Source: Flavobacteriales bacterium
GTDB lineage: Bacteria; Bacteroidota; Bacteroidia; Flavobacteriales_D; Sanyastnellaceae
Assembly (NCBI GenBank): GCA_027488055.1
Contig: JAIYCK010000259.1
Span: forward strand, 1-6,747
Reading direction: 5' to 3'
Length of the DNA stretch: 6,747 nucleotides
Part shown: piece by piece, positions 5,688-6,747 of the stretch
Layout of the letters: every line of letters begins with the position of its first letter
Numbering within the stretch: the stretch's first letter is position 1
Notes under the pieces: model-generated
Seen by the model: the letters and a program-made list of their open reading frames with translations, nothing else
Database searches by the model: none
What the model was told of the DNA's origin: nothing
Translations under genes and position numbers: made by a program

Positions 5688-6747
5688 ATGAAAACAAGAA
5701 ATATTTTCTTCGGTATTTTCATGATGGTGTTGCCAGCCTTGACGTTTGCTCAAGGTCTTGATGGCATCGTTGTTGAAAGATACTACAGCACGAACAGTGC
5801 TGATGCTGATAACGCTACTGCTGAAGGAGCTTTGTCTCCACTTGCAGTTGGCTCTACAGTGTACCGTGTTTACGTAGATATGGCTGCTGGCTATAAGTTC
5901 TCTACTCTTTATGGTAACGCTGCTCACAACTTGACAGTTGGCACTACTACCAATTTCTACAACGACCCAAACTATGGTGTTGCTGTAAATCCTGGTACTA
6001 TCACACAATCTAACATCGCTCGTCACACAGCTTTGATCGATTCATGGTTCGCCACTGGTGGTACTTGCGTTGGTAAGGCAGGTGTTTTGAAAACAGATGA
6101 TTCAGACGGTTCTGTAAACAACGTTCAAGGTATCCTTGCCAACAACCCAGGTGGTTGCTTTGGTTTGGCTATCACTGGCGTTGGTAGCCAGGACGGGATG
6201 GTTCCTAGCTCTGCTACTACACAGGTTACACCAAACACGTTGGGTCTTGGTCTTGGTAACGCAGTTATCTCTGCGCTTGATCAAACTCCAGGTGGTGCAA
6301 TCACTATCACAAACGGCTCTATCGCTGCTTTGGGTGGTGTAGTTGGTCCAACTGCTGCTAACCGCGTATTGGTTGGTCAGTTCACTACAGATGGTGTATT
6401 CACTTTTGCTTTGAACGTGCAGATCATCAACATCGCTACAGGTGTTGCATCAAACTATGTTGCTTCATCTCCAGTTGGTGCTGAGCAGACTCACCCAACA
6501 TTGACTCGTGCAGCTAACCCTGCTCCAATCGTGAGTATTACTTCTCCTGCTAACAACGCTGTTGTTGCAGTAGGTGGTAACGTAACTTTGACTGCTAGCG
6601 CATCGGATAACGGAAGCGTTGCTTCTGTAGCGTTCTTCGTAGATGGTGTATTGGTAAGCACTGACGTAACTTCTCCATACTCTGCTGTATGGGTAGCTAC
6701 TCCTGGTCCACACGTGTTGACAGCAATTGCTTCAGACAACGCTTGTA
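5688..6747 (+). CDS. Secreted IVVExYY-domain protein with Ig-like domain (3' end outside window)
   Basis: At least 353 residues; the frame stays open to the window edge. The ATG at 5688 is followed by a signal peptide (1 to about 21, ending LTFA-Q). Residues ~24-250 are paralogous to the protein at 780: IVVERYY (27-33), VYRVYVDM (58-65), YGNAAH (75-80), TTTNFYN (86-92), LIDSWFATG (116-124), a GILANNPGG stretch (148-156) and VLVGQFTTDGVFTFALNV (227-244). Residues ~280-353 are a bacterial Ig-like domain of the Big_7 sort: IVSITSPANNAVVAVGGNVTLTA, SVASVAFFVDGVLVSTD, SPYSAVWVATPGPHVLTAIASD. More Ig repeats or a C-terminal sorting domain may follow outside the window. The gene lies 63 bases after the stop of the dockerin-loop gene and shares its strong codon bias, so the two are probably co-transcribed and highly expressed. 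No Shine-Dalgarno is seen before the start. The role is unknown; a structural or adhesive extracellular protein fits. Confidence 0.88.
   Translation, partial: MKTRNIFFGIFMMVLPALTFAQGLDGIVVERYYSTNSADADNATAEGALSPLAVGSTVYRVYVDMAAGYKFSTLYGNAAHNLTVGTTTNFYNDPNYGVAVNPGTITQSNIARHTALIDSWFATGGTCVGKAGVLKTDDSDGSVNNVQGILANNPGGCFGLAITGVGSQDGMVPSSATTQVTPNTLGLGLGNAVISALDQTPGGAITITNGSIAALGGVVGPTAANRVLVGQFTTDGVFTFALNVQIINIATGVASNYVASSPVGAEQTHPTLTRAANPAPIVSITSPANNAVVAVGGNVTLTASASDNGSVASVAFFVDGVLVSTDVTSPYSAVWVATPGPHVLTAIASDNAC

Noticed and set aside
5640..6739. Minus-strand open frames (5640-6026, 6102-6284, 6465-6713, 6491-6739) and a + frame at 6136-6342
   Set aside because: The + strand frame from 5688 covers this whole region with a signal peptide, a domain shared with the 780 protein and an Ig-like domain. 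The others are by-products of its codon bias.

Overview
The window looks like a piece of a Bacteroidota chromosome, probably Flavobacteriia; the class is inferred and the genus is not identifiable. The grounds are a type IX secretion (T9SS) C-terminal sorting domain with its YPNP motif, a FISUMP-type lipoprotein with charged residues right after the lipidated cysteine, TonB-receptor and PorT-like barrels ending in phenylalanine, and start codons with A-rich leaders but no Shine-Dalgarno sequence. All credible genes are on the + strand.

Block 1 (1-3503) is a tightly packed operon. It holds the C-terminal part of a TonB-dependent receptor (1-776, 5' end outside the window), a secreted T9SS substrate (780-2111), a FISUMP-domain lipoprotein overlapping it by 4 bases (2108-2833), and a small outer-membrane barrel protein (2838-3503). 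A strong intrinsic terminator follows at 3530-3561. Every product is predicted for the outer membrane or cell surface, which suggests one cell-surface machine or a receptor with its ligand proteins. The substrate is unknown.

A 366-base non-coding stretch (3504-3869) holds the terminator, then an AT-rich region with a short direct repeat and a weak promoter candidate for the next block.

Block 2 (3870 to the window end) has two secreted proteins. The first (3870-5624) is a 584-residue Bacteroidota surface protein of beta-helix-like type, ending in a single dockerin-like calcium loop and without a recognisable T9SS sorting domain. The second (5688 to the edge, 3' end outside the window) begins with the same roughly 230-250-residue domain as the T9SS substrate of block 1 and continues into a bacterial Ig-like domain. 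A short hairpin sits between them. Both genes have a strongly restricted codon set (GGT, GCT, ACT, AAC, TTG) unlike block 1, which suggests very high expression.

The most interesting point is the shared, apparently unnamed secreted domain (hallmarks IVVExYY, YRVY, YGxxxH, DxW, QxTTxG). It occurs once in a weakly biased gene inside a TonB-receptor operon and once in a heavily codon-optimised gene next door. No RNA gene, mobile element or CRISPR array was seen.
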